A stretch of DNA of 6,762 bases, taken from positions 1-6,762 of the forward strand of contig DWXX01000049.1 in assembly GCA_019118985.1 (NCBI GenBank). Reading direction: 5' to 3'. The notes under the pieces are model-generated. The model was not told the DNA's origin. It saw only the letters and a list, made by a program, of their open reading frames with translations, and did not search any database. This DNA is from Candidatus Faecalibacterium faecipullorum. GTDB taxonomy: Bacteria > Bacillota > Clostridia > Oscillospirales > Ruminococcaceae. Position 1 is the first letter of the stretch, and each line of letters opens with the position of its first letter. Shown here piece by piece: positions 5,369-6,762 of this stretch. A program made the position numbers and the translations under genes.

Positions 5369-5593
5369 ATGAAACACCCTGGACCCATCCGCCGCGGCGT
5401 CCCCGTCACCGACGGCACGCCGGCGCCCTGCCGGCAGAAGAACGCCGCCTCCTTCCTTGCGGGGGAGACCCCCGGCGTCATGGCCGCCTACGGGCAGGGC
5501 GAGCGGGAGCCCGGCTCCCCCATTCCCACCCTGGAGAGTGAGGACACCGTCCGCACCCTCGCCGACTGGCGGCGGCAGGCCCCCTACGGGTGA
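5369..5593 (+). CDS. Unrecognised small protein downstream of spoIIR, 74 aa
   Basis: I do not recognise this protein. It is 74 residues, rich in Pro, Gly, Arg and Ala, starting MKHPGPIRRGVPVTDGTPAP. It has one Cys, no membrane segment and no signal peptide. The C-terminal part (about 54-70, TLESEDTVRTLADWRRQ) could form a short helix. The ORF is supported by a near-ideal Shine-Dalgarno and by third codon positions that are mostly G or C, like the neighbouring genes. It starts 74 nt after spoIIR in the same direction, without an obvious terminator between, so co-expression in the forespore is plausible. A GC-rich hairpin follows its stop. The sequence gives no basis for a function; a small sporulation-associated protein is a guess from position. 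Confidence 0.65.
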   Translation: MKHPGPIRRGVPVTDGTPAPCRQKNAASFLAGETPGVMAAYGQGEREPGSPIPTLESEDTVRTLADWRRQAPYG

Positions 5594-5601
5594 GCCGCAC
5601 A

Positions 5602-5632
5602 GCGCCGCCGCGCCCTGGCTGCGCGGCGGCGC
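5602..5632 (+). terminator. Strong GC hairpin ending the spoIIR / small-ORF unit
   Basis: GCGCCGCCGCG (5602-5612) and CGCGGCGGCGC (5622-5632) form a perfect 11-bp stem with a 9-nt loop, starting 8 nt after the ORF stop. A second small hairpin, GCCCC-GGGC-GGGGC (5639-5652), follows. The only T-run is TTTT at 5665-5668, too far away for a classic intrinsic terminator. Termination is likely from position, but the tail is atypical. Confidence 0.5.
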
Positions 5633-5658
5633 CGCTCTGCCCCGGGCGGGGCGCTCGT

Positions 5659-5717
5659 AAAAAATTTTGAAAGATTTGCCCCGAGTGGTTGCAATCCGGC
5701 CCGGCTTCCTTTATTAT
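5659..5717 (+). promoter_or_regulatory. Sigma-A promoter with AT-rich upstream tract for the ydbC-like/HD operon
   Basis: TTGCAA (5689-5694) and TATTAT (5712-5717) are separated by exactly 17 nt, a good housekeeping promoter, with transcription expected near 5724. The tract AAAAAATTTTGAAAGATTT (5659-5677) lies just upstream of the -35 and stands out against GC-rich surroundings; it could act as an UP element. This suggests steady, fairly strong vegetative expression of the two genes downstream. Confidence 0.7.
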
Positions 5718-5763
5718 GGTAGCAAACACCATACCAACATCAACAGAAAGCAGGTAGATTGCA

Positions 5764-6030
5764 ATGGCAGAAATCAAATACGAGATCGTCCAGAAGATCG
5801 CCGTCCTCTCGCAGCGGCCCCGCGGGTGGGAGCGTCAGCTCAACCTCATCAGCTGGAACGACGGCGAGCCCAAGTACGACATCCGCGACTGGTCCCCCGA
5901 CGGCAGCCGGATGGGCAAGGGCATCTCGATGAGCGCCGAAGAGCTGGGCGTCCTCAAGGGCATCCTGGAGGAGATGGACGAGATCGAAGTCCCCGCCGAG
6001 CCGGACGGCCCCGACTGGCCGGAGGCGTAA
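5764..6030 (+). CDS. YdbC/PC4-like single-stranded nucleic-acid-binding protein, 88 aa
   Basis: This small protein matches the YdbC family, a bacterial PC4-like fold whose Lactococcus member binds single-stranded DNA. The diagnostic run is SWNDGEPKYDIRDWSPDGSR (30-49) followed by MGKGISMSAEELGVLKGILEEM (50-71). Those beta strands and the single C-terminal helix form the PC4 half-barrel that dimerises. The N terminus, IKYEIVQKIAVLSQRPRGWERQLN, supplies the first strands and basic residues. The acidic tail (VPAEPDGPDWPEA) is extra. The Shine-Dalgarno is modest (AGGTAG about 8 nt before the ATG), but the promoter upstream is good. It is the first gene of a tight two-gene operon with an HD-domain protein, 1 nt apart. 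A role in transcription, replication or repair is likely but unproven. Confidence 0.9.
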   Translation: MAEIKYEIVQKIAVLSQRPRGWERQLNLISWNDGEPKYDIRDWSPDGSRMGKGISMSAEELGVLKGILEEMDEIEVPAEPDGPDWPEA

Positions 6031-6031
6031 G

Positions 6032-6616
6032 ATGACCCAGAGGGAAGAGTTTCTGTCCATCTTCCGCCAGCACGTCGCCCGCCCGGGGGCCGAGCGGCTG
6101 CTGGACTGGCTGGACAACAAGACCGACTTTTTCACCTGCCCGGCCTCCACCCGCTTCCACGGCGCCTGCGAGGGGGGGCTGTGCATGCACAGCCTCAACG
6201 TCTACCACGCGCTGCACGACAGCTTCTTCCGGGAGGGCGACAGCGAGGAGAGCTTTGCCATCACCGCCCTGCTGCACGATCTGTGCAAGGCCAACTACTA
6301 CAAAGTCTCCTCCCGCAACGTCAAGAACGACGCCACCGGCCAGTGGGAAAAGGTCCCCTACTACACGGTGGAGGACCAGTTCCCCTACGGCCACGGGGAG
6401 AAGAGCGTCTTTCTCATTGAGCGGTTCATGCGGCTCAAGACCGAGGAGGCGGTGGCCATCCGCTGGCACATGGGCGGCTTTGACGACGCGGCCCGGGGCG
6501 GGTCTTTCGCCATATCAGAGGCGTATGACCGCTACCCCCTGGCCATCAAGCTGCACATCGCCGACCTGACCGCCACCTATCTGATGGAGCACCGCACCAG
6601 CAGCGTCCCCCGCTGA
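6032..6616 (+). CDS. HD-domain metal-dependent phosphohydrolase-like protein, 194 aa
   Basis: The protein carries an HD-superfamily signature. His53 lies in GGLCMHSLNVY, which resembles the GG-L-x-H-S/T-L-x-V helix of YhaM-type HD proteins. The His82-Asp83 doublet is in ALLHDLCK, further histidines are His121 (GHGEKS) and His146 (IRWHMGG), and the late Asp178 is in LHIADL. All expected metal ligands are present, so phosphohydrolase or nuclease activity is plausible; the substrate is unknown. No extra catalytic or nucleic-acid-binding OB domain is visible, unlike full-length YhaM. The ATG at 6032 follows the ydbC-like stop by 1 nt, and its Shine-Dalgarno GGAGG (6021-6025) lies in the last codons of that gene, implying translational coupling. 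A strong terminator follows. A joint function with the single-strand-binding partner is an inference from the operon. Confidence 0.85.
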   Translation: MTQREEFLSIFRQHVARPGAERLLDWLDNKTDFFTCPASTRFHGACEGGLCMHSLNVYHALHDSFFREGDSEESFAITALLHDLCKANYYKVSSRNVKNDATGQWEKVPYYTVEDQFPYGHGEKSVFLIERFMRLKTEEAVAIRWHMGGFDDAARGGSFAISEAYDRYPLAIKLHIADLTATYLMEHRTSSVPR

Positions 6617-6631
6617 AAAGCCCGTCACGGC

Positions 6632-6672
6632 AAAGCCCCCGCCTTCCTGCAAACGGAAGGCGGGGGCTTTTT
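6632..6672 (+). terminator. Rho-independent terminator, probably shared by convergent genes
   Basis: AAAGCCCCCGCCTTCC (6632-6647) and GGAAGGCGGGGGCTTT (6655-6670) form a perfect 16-bp stem with a 7-nt loop, ending in TTTTT (6668-6672). It starts 16 nt after the HD-protein stop and is a textbook terminator for the plus-strand operon. On the minus strand the stem is followed by TTTG, so it can also stop transcription of the gene ending at 6674. Confidence 0.92.
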
Positions 6673-6673
6673 G

Positions 6674-6762
6674 TCACGGTTTGTGCAGATAGGCCGAGGG
6701 CCGGCGGGGGATATGCTCCTTCTCCATCAGGTCCTCCAGCTGGCCCAGCACCGCCGAGGTCA
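6674..6762 (-). CDS. C-terminal end of an unidentified convergent gene (partial)
   Basis: On the minus strand an open frame enters from the right edge and stops at TGA (6676-6674), right beside the shared terminator. The visible C-terminal residues are TSAVLGQLEDLMEKEHIPRR followed by PSAYLHKP. The segment looks like a real protein end (an amphipathic helix, then a basic, proline-containing tail) and the position next to a bidirectional terminator supports it. With only 28 residues I cannot name the family. Because the region is GC-rich, other frames are open too, so the call is moderate. Confidence 0.5.
   Translation of the reverse strand, partial: TSAVLGQLEDLMEKEHIPRRPSAYLHKP

Noticed and set aside
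5659..5668. AAAAAATTTT as the T-tail of the terminator after the 74-codon ORF
   Set aside because: It lies 27 or more bases beyond the strong hairpin and begins with A residues; its position just upstream of a -35 box fits an UP-like element better.
6624..6679. Seven-base direct repeat GTCACGG flanking the terminator hairpin (6624-6630 and 6673-6679), resembling a target-site duplication
   Set aside because: The enclosed segment is a functional terminator of about 42 bp with no element ends; a 7-bp match by chance in GC-rich DNA is plausible.

Overview
The window looks like chromosomal DNA from a spore-forming, high-GC member of the Clostridia, probably an Oscillospiraceae/Ruminococcaceae-type gut Firmicute. 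The evidence is a spoIIR gene, an Lrp-type regulator plus aminotransferase pair resembling alaR-alaT of Bacillus subtilis, a UPF0237-UPF0210 pair, strong purine-rich ribosome binding sites, and codons heavily biased to G or C at position 3. The genus is an inference. I see no insertion sequence, phage gene, CRISPR array, tRNA or rRNA.

Layout. At the left edge (1-83, minus) is the start of a small DUF378-type membrane protein. Next, on the minus strand, a two-gene operon (1798 down to 147) encodes an ACT-domain protein (UPF0237) and a PFL-family protein (UPF0210). A 225-bp divergent intergenic region carries the same nonamer, TGCTATACT, once on each strand as an extended -10 promoter element. 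On the plus strand follow an Lrp/AsnC regulator (2024-2503), an overlapping PLP-dependent aminotransferase (2503-3681) and ispE (3695-4582). Then come spoIIR (4650-5294) and a 74-codon orphan ORF with a near-perfect Shine-Dalgarno (5369-5593). After a GC-rich hairpin and a clear sigma-A-type promoter, a second unit encodes a YdbC/PC4-like nucleic-acid-binding protein (5764-6030) and an HD-domain protein (6032-6616). It ends in a 16-bp-stem terminator that is probably shared with a convergent partial gene at the right edge.

The genes serve amino-acid metabolism and its sensing (ACT protein, Lrp regulator, aminotransferase), isoprenoid precursor synthesis by the MEP pathway (IspE) and forespore-to-mother-cell signalling (SpoIIR). 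The most interesting signal is regulatory. The DUF378 gene and spoIIR are both preceded by GCATA-N15-GnnCATACT, a forespore sigma-F/sigma-G-type promoter. In both cases the -10 element lies inside an inverted repeat whose downstream arm overlaps or abuts the ribosome binding site next to the start codon. Read-through RNA from the upstream vegetative gene could fold and hide the translation start. A forespore transcript would begin inside the repeat and lack the first arm. Two independent occurrences in under 7 kb suggest a deliberate two-state switch or insulator.
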